Source: an uncultured Verrucomicrobiota bacterium (GTDB lineage: Bacteria > Verrucomicrobiota > Verrucomicrobiia > Limisphaerales > UBA9464). Taken from it: a DNA stretch of 45,786 nt. Both the position numbers and the translations under genes were made by a program. The stretch lies in contig CAIWAH010000059.1 of NCBI GenBank assembly GCA_903910585.1, positions 1-45,786 of the forward strand, read 5' to 3'. Below, in pieces: positions 26,947-34,842 of this stretch (its first letter is position 1; the number at the start of each line of letters is the position of its first letter). Under the pieces are notes generated by a model, which worked only from the letters and a program-made list of their open reading frames with translations, was not told the origin of the DNA and did not search any database.

Positions 26947-28070
26947 GCGGCGAGGAGTTCCGGTTCAGCCGGGCGGCTTTTCGCGAGTTCCGATCCGAGC
27001 GTGAAGAAGAAGGTCGCCCCCAGGTTGGGCGCCGCCTGAACCCAGATGCGGCCGCCGTGGCGTTCGATGATGCGCTTGACGATGGTCAGCCCGATGCCCG
27101 TGCCCTCGAACTCCTGCTGGTCATGCAGGCGCTGGAAGGCTCCGAACAGCCGGCTCGCCTTGGACATCTCGAAGCCGGCGCCGTTGTCGCGGATGAAATG
27201 GATCGCATGTTCGTCCTCTCCCAGGGCGCCGAAAGCAATGCAGGCAGGATCGCGGTGCTTGGAGAACTTCCAGGCATTGCGGACGAGGTTTTCCACGGCC
27301 AACCGGAGCAATCCCTCGTCGCCCCGGACCCGGACTCCGGGCGAGATCTGCCACTGCACCGGACGCGTGGGTGCGGTGCGGTTCAGGTCGCGCGAAATGT
27401 CCTCGATGATTCCGGTCAGGTTGACGTCGGCGAGCTTCAGCTCCGAAAGGGCCGCCCGTGACAGCTTCAGCAGGTCCTCAACCGATTCGCGGGCCCGGAT
27501 TGCCGAGTGATGAACATCGTCGATCAGCGGAACCAAGCCGTCTGCCCCGCACCCGCCGGCCTCCTCGCGGAGGATTTCCGCCAGCGACTCGATCGCGCCG
27601 AGAGGGTTACGCAGGTCGTGCGCCACCATCCGCCCGAACGCTTCCAGCTCCTGATTGCTCTGTTCCAGTTCATGGACCCTCCGGCCCAACATTGACTGCA
27701 GTTCGATGATCCGTTCGCCAATCTTGATCCGGGCGATCAGCGCCTCCTCATCAAAGGGCTTGGTGATGTAGTCGTCCACGCCGCTGCGCAGACCGTCGAG
27801 GATCTCCGTCCGGCTGGACTTCACCGTCAGCATGATCAGGTAACGGTGGGTATGACCGTCCTTTTCCCGGATCTGCTGGCAGACAGAAAGCCCATCGAGG
27901 ACCGGCATGTGCCAGTCGATGATGGCGAGGCAGGGCGAATCCTTCTGCTCGAGGACGGCGAGCGCCGCACCACCGTCCGCCACGGCGATCACCTCGTGTC
28001 CGGCATCCTCCAGCAGGGCGGTGAGCAGCGCTCGGATCGGTTTGCTGTCATCGGCGACAAGAATCTTCAT
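26943..28070 (-). CDS. Response regulator-histidine kinase (REC-HisKA-HATPase), soluble
   Basis: A 375-residue cytoplasmic protein. The N-terminal receiver (1-120) has D7/D8, phosphoacceptor D52 (IIDWHMPVLDG) and K104 in YITKPF. After a coiled coil (VHELEQSNQELEAFGRM) comes the histidine kinase: H151 in MVAHDLRNPLGAIESL, N box NLVRNAWKFSKHRD, G1 RDNGAGFE, and GTGIGLTIVKRIIERHGG. With receiver first, phosphorylation, possibly by CheA, would steer a second kinase. It overlaps cheA by four bases and follows cheY by nine, so it belongs to the chemotaxis operon. Its target is not known. Confidence 0.9.
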   Translation of the reverse strand: MKILVADDSKPIRALLTALLEDAGHEVIAVADGGAALAVLEQKDSPCLAIIDWHMPVLDGLSVCQQIREKDGHTHRYLIMLTVKSSRTEILDGLRSGVDDYITKPFDEEALIARIKIGERIIELQSMLGRRVHELEQSNQELEAFGRMVAHDLRNPLGAIESLAEILREEAGGCGADGLVPLIDDVHHSAIRARESVEDLLKLSRAALSELKLADVNLTGIIEDISRDLNRTAPTRPVQWQISPGVRVRGDEGLLRLAVENLVRNAWKFSKHRDPACIAFGALGEDEHAIHFIRDNGAGFEMSKASRLFGAFQRLHDQQEFEGTGIGLTIVKRIIERHGGRIWVQAAPNLGATFFFTLGSELAKSRPAEPELLAA

Positions 28071-28079
28071 GGCGGCCGC

Positions 28080-28448
28080 TCAGTTGGGCAGGACTTTGGA
28101 GACGACCGCCACCAACTGCTCCGGTTCAAACGGCTTCACGATCCAGCCGGTCGCACCGGCAGCACGGCCCTTAGACTTCATCTCGGGATCCGACTCGGTG
28201 GTCAGCAGGAGAATCGGCGTCCGGCTGTAACTGGGGAGCGCGCGCAACTGCCTGGTCAGGTTGAGCCCGTCCATGTTCGGCATATTGACGTCAGTGATGA
28301 CCAGGTCCAGGGGCCGGCTGCGGGCCAACTGGAGGGCCGCGACACCGTCCTGGGCTTCGAGGACCGTATGCCCGGTGGTCCGCAGGGCGAAGGCCACCAT
28401 GCGACGCATGGTGGGCGAGTCATCAACGGTCACGATCGTCTTGCTCAT
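28080..28448 (-). CDS. cheY: CheY-type response regulator (first copy)
   Basis: A 122-residue receiver; the ATG at 28448 removes a 40-codon in-frame extension that lacks family similarity and runs through a promoter. It has D9/D10, phosphoacceptor D53 (ITDVNMPNMDG), the LLTTES switch region, and K103 in WIVKPFEPEQL. This is the CheY type usually found beside CheA. It is the second gene after the CheZ-like receptor protein and directly precedes the REC-kinase gene. Confidence 0.92.
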   Translation of the reverse strand: MSKTIVTVDDSPTMRRMVAFALRTTGHTVLEAQDGVAALQLARSRPLDLVITDVNMPNMDGLNLTRQLRALPSYSRTPILLLTTESDPEMKSKGRAAGATGWIVKPFEPEQLVAVVSKVLPN

Positions 28449-28515
28449 GAAAAGGGGCTTGGGGGTTTGCTTGGGTCCGGTAGCAGACCGGGAGCGGCGA
28501 CCTTTCCCGGTAAGC

Positions 28516-28542
28516 TCATCGTCAACCGGTCCGGAAACTTGA
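28516..28542 (-). promoter_or_regulatory. Sigma-28-type promoter upstream of cheY
   Basis: Minus strand TCAAGTTT-N11-GACGATGA: 7 of 8 at -35 and 6 of 8 at -10, exact spacer. It lies in the gap after the receptor-like gene and ends 67 bases before the cheY start, giving a second entry point into the operon before cheA. Confidence 0.6.
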
Positions 28543-28564
28543 GCCGCGCAACCGTCCCCACGGC

Positions 28565-30547
28565 TCAAAACAGCTCAATGTTGTCGCCGAGTCCGGAAGA
28601 ACCACCCGTCACCGGAGCGGGCGCCGGGGAGACCGCGGCTTCCGGAGCCGAGTCCGGGGCCGGATCCCCGGCCGGGAGCGGGACGCAGACTGCCGCGACG
28701 GCGGCCGATGCCACCTCCGACGAAACTCTCGGCTCGCCGATGGCCCGCGCATGGGCCTCGCGTTCCGAGGCCATGGTGTAGCGGCGTTCCATTTCGCCGC
28801 CGGTTCCCAGCGGGGCCATCGTCACGGTATCGCCGGCAACCCTGACCACGGCTTCGGCAAAGCCTTCGAGGCTCACCGCAACCCGTTCCAACTCCGCGCA
28901 GGAGTCGTGCTGGAACGCCAGCGTTTCCCGGACTGACTTGGCCTCTCCCCGGGTGCTTTCCACGACCGTGCCCAAATCCATGAACAGAGCCAGCGTGCGG
29001 TCACGATAGGCGTGCAACCGATCGCGGATGGCGCCGCCGTCCTCGTGGACCCAGCGCCGCTGGAACTCGACGGCTTCCTGCATTCGCCGGCTCTCCTCAA
29101 CCAACGCGTCGAAACCGCCAATCAGCCGCTCCAGCGCCTCGGCAGCTTCCGCATTGGCCGCCGTCGCCTGGTCCGCAATCTGACACGTCCGCTGCGAAAG
29201 AACCTCCAGTCCCGTCCCCGCGCCGACATGAGCGGCCTGGATCTGGGCATTCAGCGCGATCAGACGGATCGATTGGGACAGTCCCAGAATGACCCCGGTC
29301 AAGTTCGAGGCCATCCCGGCCAGCGGCACCAATGTTTCATGAACTTCGGCCTGCATCTGACACGTCTGCTCCACCACCTGGCCGAACTCATCCAGAGAGT
29401 TCAACACCACCTGGACGACCCCGTCGCCCTCGATTGAGATGGTCCGGAAATTCCGCAGGGCCAGGCACTCGTGGTCCACTGAATCGGCCCGGCTGACGAT
29501 GGTTTCCAGGGCCCGATGAATCTTCTCCTCCGCATCCCGCAGCTCTTCCTGGACGCCCCGGATCTGGGCCACCTGAACCCGGGACGACTGGTTGAGAAAG
29601 GCACAGGCGTCCGTCCACTCCCCGCCCCCGGATGCCGGGCCGTTTCCCGGAAGTTCGGCGAGGCGGGCGGCCATCTCCTGCACCGCCGAATCCACGTGGT
29701 GCAGTTTCTGGCTGGTGATGTCCTGGAACTGCACGGCGCGGACCACTTCCGCAATGCCGGCCTGCAGCCCGCGCGCGGAGTCGGCCAGCCGGATGTCCCG
29801 CCCGGCGTTTTCCTCCAACGCCTCCCTCAGTCCCGAGAGTGCAAGCTCGATGGTGGACCGCTTTTCGTCGGCGCGTTTCTGGTGCGCGCGGATCTGCGGT
29901 TCCAGCCGTCTGACGAGGGCGCCGATCTGGGATTCCGCCCGCGCGAGACTCTGGAACTGCTCGGCGAAAAGGCCCAGGACCTGACTGTGCAGCTGTTCAA
30001 TGTCCCGGGTCAGGGCGACAAACACGGACCGGGTCTCCGGCGACAGTCCGGCCGATTCGATCCGGAACGCTGTTTGGATGAAGCGCAGCGGGGCAACGAT
30101 GTCGTTCAATCGCCCCTCGAGGTGCCTGACCTCGCCGATCATTTTTTGATGGGAGCGCAGGTGCGCGACGACTTCGGCTGCCTGGCTGAGGTTGGAGTCC
30201 AGCGCGCCGATGGGATGCTGCAGCTGGTCAATCGATCCCCGCAGGATGTCATCATCCTTCGTCCGACCGGAGGCCAAGCGGAGCAATTCCTCCCCATCGC
30301 CCACTACGCGGTCGCCCAAGGACGAAAGTTGGTCAAGACTTCTCCCGATTCCGAGGAACTCCTCTTCCAGCCTTTTGGTAATCCGCAACAGGGCCGGCCG
30401 CTCGTCCTCCACCGGCGACAGCGCCCCGGCCAGCGCCCGGCGCCAGTCCCGACCGCGGCCGGGCAGCAGATGGGAGGCGGTCTTGCTGAGGCGAACCAGC
30501 GTTGGCCAGGCGCGCCACCACCGGCCGTTGGGCAGAGAAATTGACAT
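28565..30547 (-). CDS. Soluble receptor-like protein with CheZ-like motifs
   Basis: A 660-residue, largely helical protein without a convincing membrane segment. The start at 30547 is favoured over 30610 because the longer form spans a sigma-28-type promoter. Residues 273-280 read QFQDITSQ, the D-x3-Q arrangement of the CheZ active site (Asp143, Gln147 in E. coli). Residues about 420-470 resemble a receptor hairpin tip (IRLIALNAQIQAAHVGAGTG) but with Glu to Gln and Arg to His changes. A Pro/Ala linker of about 60 residues leads to a C-terminal GLGDNIELF, similar in placement and character to the CheY-binding tail of CheZ. It directly precedes cheY and opens the operon. Either a divergent receptor or a receptor-like CheY-P phosphatase. 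Confidence 0.75.
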   Translation of the reverse strand: MSISLPNGRWWRAWPTLVRLSKTASHLLPGRGRDWRRALAGALSPVEDERPALLRITKRLEEEFLGIGRSLDQLSSLGDRVVGDGEELLRLASGRTKDDDILRGSIDQLQHPIGALDSNLSQAAEVVAHLRSHQKMIGEVRHLEGRLNDIVAPLRFIQTAFRIESAGLSPETRSVFVALTRDIEQLHSQVLGLFAEQFQSLARAESQIGALVRRLEPQIRAHQKRADEKRSTIELALSGLREALEENAGRDIRLADSARGLQAGIAEVVRAVQFQDITSQKLHHVDSAVQEMAARLAELPGNGPASGGGEWTDACAFLNQSSRVQVAQIRGVQEELRDAEEKIHRALETIVSRADSVDHECLALRNFRTISIEGDGVVQVVLNSLDEFGQVVEQTCQMQAEVHETLVPLAGMASNLTGVILGLSQSIRLIALNAQIQAAHVGAGTGLEVLSQRTCQIADQATAANAEAAEALERLIGGFDALVEESRRMQEAVEFQRRWVHEDGGAIRDRLHAYRDRTLALFMDLGTVVESTRGEAKSVRETLAFQHDSCAELERVAVSLEGFAEAVVRVAGDTVTMAPLGTGGEMERRYTMASEREAHARAIGEPRVSSEVASAAVAAVCVPLPAGDPAPDSAPEAAVSPAPAPVTGGSSGLGDNIELF

Positions 30548-30587
30548 CGGTCGAAACGTCGGACGGGAGGGGGGAGTCCCCGTTGAG

Positions 30588-30614
30588 GTATCGGCCTGCC
30601 GGGCATACACTTTA
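30588..30614 (-). promoter_or_regulatory. Sigma-28-type promoter of the main chemotaxis operon
   Basis: Minus strand TAAAGTGT-N11-GCCGATAC, 7 of 8 in both boxes with exact spacing: the best match in the window. It ends 40 bases before the receptor-like gene. A short dyad (GGGGA-G-TCCCC, centred near 30576) lies at about the expected transcription start. Confidence 0.75.
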
Positions 30615-30656
30615 GGCGAAGGCCGGGGCCAACCGGTTTTCCCGTCCGATCGCGGC

Positions 30657-30684
30657 TAAAGATTCACCCGGCGCCCGCCGATGC
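30657..30684 (+). promoter_or_regulatory. Candidate sigma-28-type promoter of the HsbR-like gene
   Basis: Plus strand TAAAGATT-N12-GCCGATGC. Boxes match 7 of 8 and 6 of 8, but the spacer is one base longer than in the other sites. It is divergent from, and 43 bases away from, the chemotaxis promoter, and would serve the REC-PP2C-HATPase gene. Confidence 0.45.
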
Positions 30685-30753
30685 ACGGATGGCCGTTTGG
30701 ACGCACGGACTGCCATGGTGGCGTTTGCGACGGCCTTGTATCCGCGGTGCCCG

Positions 30754-32352
30754 ATGAACAGTCGCCTTCCAATATCGCCCCCGCCAGTGCCGGAAACCGT
30801 GAGCGCGAAGGTGCTGGTCGTGGACGACGAGACGATTTCGCGCCGGCTGCTGGAGCTTCACCTGCGCCGCCTCGGACACACTCCGGTGCTGGCCGCCAGT
30901 GTGGCGGAGGCGCGCCAGTTGCTGTCGCCGGATGCGCGGCCGGACTTCCAACGTGTCCTGACGGATTTTCGGATGCCCGGCGAAAACGGCATGGACCTGC
31001 TCTCGTTGCTCCAACGGGAGGATCCGACGCTGGCGTGCGTCCTCCTGACCGCCACGACCGACCGGCAGATCGTCCTCGACGCCTTGCGGTGCGGCGCCTG
31101 CGATTTCCCCGAGAAGCCGTTCCGGCAGGACGAACTGGCCGCCTCGCTCCAGAAAGCCGCCGAAGCGACCCGCCTTCGCCGACACAATGTCGCGACCGAG
31201 GCCGACGCGCTGAGTGTCGGCCAACTCCAGCAACGGCTCCTGAAGTCCGGCTCCGGCACGCTCAGCAATGGCATCACCTACTGTCACCACCCGCGCCACG
31301 AAGCGGGCGGCGATTTCCTGAACGTGGTGCCGCTGGATGACGGCAACATCATGGTGCTGGTGGCCGACGTCTCCGGTCACGATCTGCGGGCAGCTTTCAT
31401 TTCCACCTATTTTCAGGGCATCGCCCGCAGAATGCTCCAGTGCAAGGCGGACGTCCGGCAGGTGCTGGCGTTCTTCAACCACTATCTGGTCTCCGAGTGG
31501 AACACGGTTTCCGACACCGGGCACCAGACCACCTCGATCGCGGTGTGTGCGCTGGTTCTCGATCGCGCCAACCGACAAGTGACCGTGCTCAACGCCGGCG
31601 CCCCGCCGCCTCGTTGGACCGGCGGACGCCGCCCGGGAACTTTCAAGGTCGAGGGGGGCGGGCACCCGCTGGGATGGTTTGATGCCATCGAGCTCAGCCC
31701 TTCCGAGAGCGTGCTGGAGCCGGGCTCCCACCTGCTCCTCTGGACCGACGGCCTGGAGGACCACGCGGAACAACTCAACGTGAGCCCGCACGCCCTCGCC
31801 TACCGGTTGCTCCAGCCGGGGACCTCTGCCGCACACGACTGCCAGATCGAATCCGCCAAGGACGACATCCTGGCCCTGCGGGTCGGCGTGACACCGCGCC
31901 AGGCACCGGCCGCCCACACGCTGCTCCACGACTTCTACCGCGGCAATCAGACGAACGAGATCGACCGGTTTCAGGACCGCTGGGAACGGACCCTGAAGCT
32001 CTCAGTTCCGGCGATCCCCGATGAGTTGATGGACATCATCCTGCTGTGCCTGCGGGAAGCCTGCCTCAACGGGATGAACCATGGCTGCGGCCGCCGCGAG
32101 GACCTGTCGGTGGAGCTGTTTCTGGCCTTGGAACCGGCGACGAACCGGATCCACGCCGTGATTTCCGATCCGGGCCCGGGGCACTGTTTCGACTGGCAGC
32201 GCCATGTGACCGCGGCCCTCGATTCGCTGATCGCGGAGCACCGGGGCCTCAGCCTGATCTTTGGGTTGCCGGCTTCCGCCAAAGCGGAGGCCAACGGCTC
32301 CCGGCTCGTCCTCGCCTTCGAGCTGCAACCGCCCACCACCCCTCTCCCATGA
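30754..32352 (+). CDS. HsbR-like regulator: receiver, PP2C phosphatase and anti-sigma-type kinase domain
   Basis: A 532-residue protein from ATG 30754; ATG 30715 is also possible. The receiver (about 17-135) has phosphoacceptor D71 (LTDFRMPGENG) and a Lys in FPEKPF. A SpoIIE/RsbU-type PP2C domain follows (EAGGDFLNV, VLVADVSGHD, LLWTDGLEDH). The C-terminal 130 residues are a RsbW-type HATPase: N box LREACLNGMNHG, G1 box ISDPGPG, then HRGLSLIFGL. This order matches Pseudomonas aeruginosa HsbR, in which kinase and phosphatase act on one STAS partner and the receiver selects between them. The STAS gene overlaps its stop (ATGA). It is likely part of flagellar control. Confidence 0.88.
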   Translation: MNSRLPISPPPVPETVSAKVLVVDDETISRRLLELHLRRLGHTPVLAASVAEARQLLSPDARPDFQRVLTDFRMPGENGMDLLSLLQREDPTLACVLLTATTDRQIVLDALRCGACDFPEKPFRQDELAASLQKAAEATRLRRHNVATEADALSVGQLQQRLLKSGSGTLSNGITYCHHPRHEAGGDFLNVVPLDDGNIMVLVADVSGHDLRAAFISTYFQGIARRMLQCKADVRQVLAFFNHYLVSEWNTVSDTGHQTTSIAVCALVLDRANRQVTVLNAGAPPPRWTGGRRPGTFKVEGGGHPLGWFDAIELSPSESVLEPGSHLLLWTDGLEDHAEQLNVSPHALAYRLLQPGTSAAHDCQIESAKDDILALRVGVTPRQAPAAHTLLHDFYRGNQTNEIDRFQDRWERTLKLSVPAIPDELMDIILLCLREACLNGMNHGCGRREDLSVELFLALEPATNRIHAVISDPGPGHCFDWQRHVTAALDSLIAEHRGLSLIFGLPASAKAEANGSRLVLAFELQPPTTPLP

Positions 32353-32690
32353 AACACGAACTCGTCAATGCACCCGATGGCGTCCGGCTGTCCGCGGTGG
32401 TTCCCGGTGACCTCATCACCACGACGGTAGAGTCCATTCGCCGCGACCTCCACGGCTTGATGGAGGAACCGGCGGTCAAGCGAGCCCGCATTCAGTGCGT
32501 GGAGCTGGATTTGCGGCAGGCCCGCATGATGGATTCCGCGGGACTGAATCTCCTCGTTTCACTGGTCAAACTGGGCCGCGACCTCGATTTCCGACTCCGC
32601 GTCGTCATCGCGAACGCCTCGCTTCAGCGTGTGCTCCAGTTCACGCGGATGGACAAGCTGATCGAGATCGTGCCGGCCACGGCCGCTTAG
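32349..32690 (+). CDS. STAS-domain anti-sigma-factor antagonist, HsbA-like
   Basis: A 113-residue single STAS domain. The start at 32349 is set by the ATGA overlap with the HsbR-like gene. The phosphorylation site is S63 in DLRQARMMDSAGLNLLV, the standard D-S-x-G context. In the HsbR/HsbA pair of P. aeruginosa the unphosphorylated STAS protein binds the anti-sigma factor FlgM and frees sigma-28. Here a FlgM-like gene lies 1.0 kb downstream on the opposite strand, so a similar target is plausible but unproven. Confidence 0.85.
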   Translation: MKHELVNAPDGVRLSAVVPGDLITTTVESIRRDLHGLMEEPAVKRARIQCVELDLRQARMMDSAGLNLLVSLVKLGRDLDFRLRVVIANASLQRVLQFTRMDKLIEIVPATAA

Positions 32691-32865
32691 CCAACACCAG
32701 GGCTGGTCCCTCCGATCAGATGTCGAGCCTCGAGACCGGGATGCGTCTCCACGACAGGGTCTTTTCAGAGAACTGCCCCCAGAAACCGACGGTATCAGCG
32801 GGCCAACACGATCCGGAAACGGCAATTGCCCAAGGAACGTGAAATTCCCGGCGCCTGATGGGGCC

Positions 32866-33240
32866 TCAGGAGTAAGACTGCCAACCGGCAGTGCGCGCCT
32901 GGCCGTAGGATCCCCGCAGACGCCGGAGATTGTGCCCGGAGCGATCAAGGCTGGCCTGTTCGGAACGGGCCGCCTCCAGCTTTTGGTCCAATAGCCGGGA
33001 GTTCTCCGACTCCATGTCCACCAGATCGCGCAGGATGGTGGCGAGTTCGGATGGCAACCGAAGATCGGAAGGAAACACGGACGTGGCGTGTTCCACCGCG
33101 ACCTGAAGTTTCGCCTTTTGGGCCTGCAATTCGGAAACCCGAGACCACCGTTCGGAAGCGATGGCCGCCCCCTCGTCCGTGGTAAGCTCACGCCAGCGGC
33201 GATACAGCTCAACCAGTTCCGCGGCGGGGTGGGCACTCAT
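32866..33240 (-). CDS. FliT/FlgN-like flagellar chaperone candidate
   Basis: A 124-residue, almost wholly helical protein (ELVELYRRWRELTTDEGAAI, SRVSELQAQKAKLQVAVEHA, RLLDQKLEAARSEQASLDR). Size, helical content and position directly after fliS are those of FliT, the export chaperone for FliD, or of FlgN, the chaperone for hook-associated proteins. The sequence itself is too divergent for a firm family call. It is the last gene of the flgM-like/fliS operon, 15 bases after fliS. Confidence 0.6.
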   Translation of the reverse strand: MSAHPAAELVELYRRWRELTTDEGAAIASERWSRVSELQAQKAKLQVAVEHATSVFPSDLRLPSELATILRDLVDMESENSRLLDQKLEAARSEQASLDRSGHNLRRLRGSYGQARTAGWQSYS

Positions 33241-33255
33241 AGATCCGGATCGGTT

Positions 33256-33693
33256 TCAGGCTGCCATCAGGGTGGCCGGAGGGACGTTGTCGGACTTTGC
33301 CTGCCAAGTGTTGCCCTGGAGCATCTGTGACCAGGCATCGCGGAGGGTCGTCAGGCGACGGATGACCTCCTCGATTCCGGCGGGCACCTTCTGCAGGTTG
33401 CTCTCCTGAAGGCGGCGGTCGAAATAGTCGTATAGCCGGCGCAAGGTCTGGGCGCATTCCCCGCCCTGCTCCAAGTTCAGCGACACGTTCAGCTCGTGGA
33501 TGATAGCCTGGGCGCGCAGCACGTTGTTGTTGATGGTCTCGTAGGCCTCGACGATGTCCTCGGAACCAAAGCCGTTCAGCGCACACTCCAGAAACCGGAT
33601 GGCGCCGTCGAACAGCATCAGCACCAGCTGACCGGGACTGGCGGTCTGCGTGGCCACCGAGCGGTAGGAAGCCCAGGGATTGACGGGAGGCAT
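33256..33693 (-). CDS. fliS: Flagellin export chaperone FliS
   Basis: A 145-residue protein from ATG 33693; the longer frame upstream has no homology and overlaps the preceding gene. The N-terminus has the FliS pattern ASYRSVATQTASPGQLVLML followed by FDGAIRFLECAL. Middle and C-terminal helices include NNNVLRAQAIIHELNVSLN and LYDYFDRRLQESNLQK. FliS binds the C-terminus of flagellin and keeps it unfolded until export. It lies 10 bases after the FlgM-like gene. Confidence 0.92.
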   Translation of the reverse strand: MPPVNPWASYRSVATQTASPGQLVLMLFDGAIRFLECALNGFGSEDIVEAYETINNNVLRAQAIIHELNVSLNLEQGGECAQTLRRLYDYFDRRLQESNLQKVPAGIEEVIRRLTTLRDAWSQMLQGNTWQAKSDNVPPATLMAA

Positions 33694-33703
33694 GGGCGGC
33701 GCG

Positions 33704-33967
33704 CTACTGGGTTTCGAAGCTGATTGCCAGCAGGCTGGCGATCTTGGCGATGGTTTCGGCCGGCGGGTAATGCGGATTGGCGACCAAACCGCGAGCCCGG
33801 TCCACGACCTCGGTGCGGACGTCGGAAACGGCGGCCAGCCGGTTTTCCAAGGCCCGCGATTCACTGAGCTCGACCTCCTCCTTGGGCGGAGCGACCTCGC
33901 GTGGTTTCACCTGGCCGGTGACGACCTTGGCGATCTTGTCCACCTGGGGATTAAGATTGATGTCCAT
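33704..33967 (-). CDS. FlgM-like anti-sigma-28 factor candidate
   Basis: An 87-residue protein. The first half is likely disordered and charged (VKPREVAPPKEEVELSES). The second half, VRTEVVDRARGLVANPHYPP followed by AETIAKIASLLA, has the spacing of the FlgM C-terminal helices (VaaLraaIa.G.Y.vd...IA..Ll). It heads the fliS-fliT operon, has a sigma-28-type promoter, and sits by an HsbR/HsbA-like pair. These contexts suit FlgM. The sequence alone would not settle it; it could be another small flagellar protein. Confidence 0.5.
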   Translation of the reverse strand: MDINLNPQVDKIAKVVTGQVKPREVAPPKEEVELSESRALENRLAAVSDVRTEVVDRARGLVANPHYPPAETIAKIASLLAISFETQ

Positions 33968-34023
33968 ACGATTAACCTGTTGCTTTGGCAGGCATTACAG
34001 ATTTTCCCTCAACTCCAAGATGT

Positions 34024-34050
34024 TCATCGGCGGGGCAGCGGGGAACTTGA
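34024..34050 (-). promoter_or_regulatory. Sigma-28-type promoter of the flgM-like/fliS/fliT operon
   Basis: Minus strand TCAAGTTC-N11-GCCGATGA, 6 of 8 and 7 of 8 with exact spacing. The -10 box is identical to that of flagellin. It ends 56 bases before the FlgM-like start codon. Confidence 0.68.
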
Positions 34051-34134
34051 GCAACATTTCGACAACGCCCCTTCCCGCGCTGACCAACCGGCAGAAGATC
34101 GCCTCCGGACGGACCAGCTGATCAGTGGGCCGGA

Positions 34135-34818
34135 CTACTGCGGGGGAAGCGTCGCCAGGGCATCATGGAGGGTGTAGGCGGCGAACAGGCGCGGCGAGGT
34201 GAGCACGATGCGGGAATCCGCCGGCCGCTTGCCGGGCACCCGGTCGGATTGCTGGTAACGCCGGGCCGAATTGACCACCGCCGCTTCGCGGGCGTCGAAC
34301 ACTTCGTCAAAGGCCCACAGCACCTGCGGCGTGGGACTCCCGACCAGCTTGAACTGCCAGCCCACGGCCAGCGGCGGATAGGCCTCGTAACGGGTCAGGC
34401 GGACAAAGAGCACGGCATCACAGCGGAATTTCTCCTGGAGCCGCTTCAGGAAGTCGGCGGGCAAGGTGTCGTCGTCCGCCCAGGCGCGCCGGCCGGTCAG
34501 GGCTTCCAGGTCGTCCCCGCTGACCCAGACGGTTTCAAACCGCTGGGTGCGTTTCAGTTCGCTGCGGAAGGCGGTTTCAAGGCTCTCCCGCGCATCCCGG
34601 GCGGGCGTGCCTCCGACCTCACTGGTGAGCGGCAGCACGGCCACCCGGCGCAGGTGCGGGTTCAGGCGGCGGGTTTCGACATGGACATTGGCCGGGCGGA
34701 AACCCGGTCCCAGCACGAGGTCATCCGGGTCCGGCAACGCACAGCCAGCGCCCAGAAAAATGGGCAGCATCAATGCGAGCCAACGACGAAGGACTGGGGG
34801 GTAGCGGGAGGGGTTCAC
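34135..34818 (-). CDS. Lipoprotein in the fliD operon, function unknown
   Basis: A 227-residue protein with a lipoprotein signal: basic start, hydrophobic core (WLALMLPIFLGAGC) and lipobox Cys25. The mature part has an alpha/beta layout (RRVAVLPLTSEVGG, LETAFRSELKRTQRFETVWV, LQEKFRCDAVLFVRLTRYEAYPP cut into short motifs), like CsgG/TolB-N-type lipoproteins or the flagellar outer-membrane lipoprotein FlgO. It follows fliD by 24 bases, so a flagellum-linked envelope role is plausible. No close family could be named by eye. Confidence 0.72.
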   Translation of the reverse strand: MNPSRYPPVLRRWLALMLPIFLGAGCALPDPDDLVLGPGFRPANVHVETRRLNPHLRRVAVLPLTSEVGGTPARDARESLETAFRSELKRTQRFETVWVSGDDLEALTGRRAWADDDTLPADFLKRLQEKFRCDAVLFVRLTRYEAYPPLAVGWQFKLVGSPTPQVLWAFDEVFDAREAAVVNSARRYQQSDRVPGKRPADSRIVLTSPRLFAAYTLHDALATLPPQ

Positions 34819-34842
34819 GGGGCTGGGGGGCAGCCGGCCGGG

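Noticed and set aside
32819..32830. Palindrome GGCAATTGCC in the STAS/FliT gap
   Set aside because: A single ten-base palindrome without T tract or repeat elsewhere; not enough to call a site.
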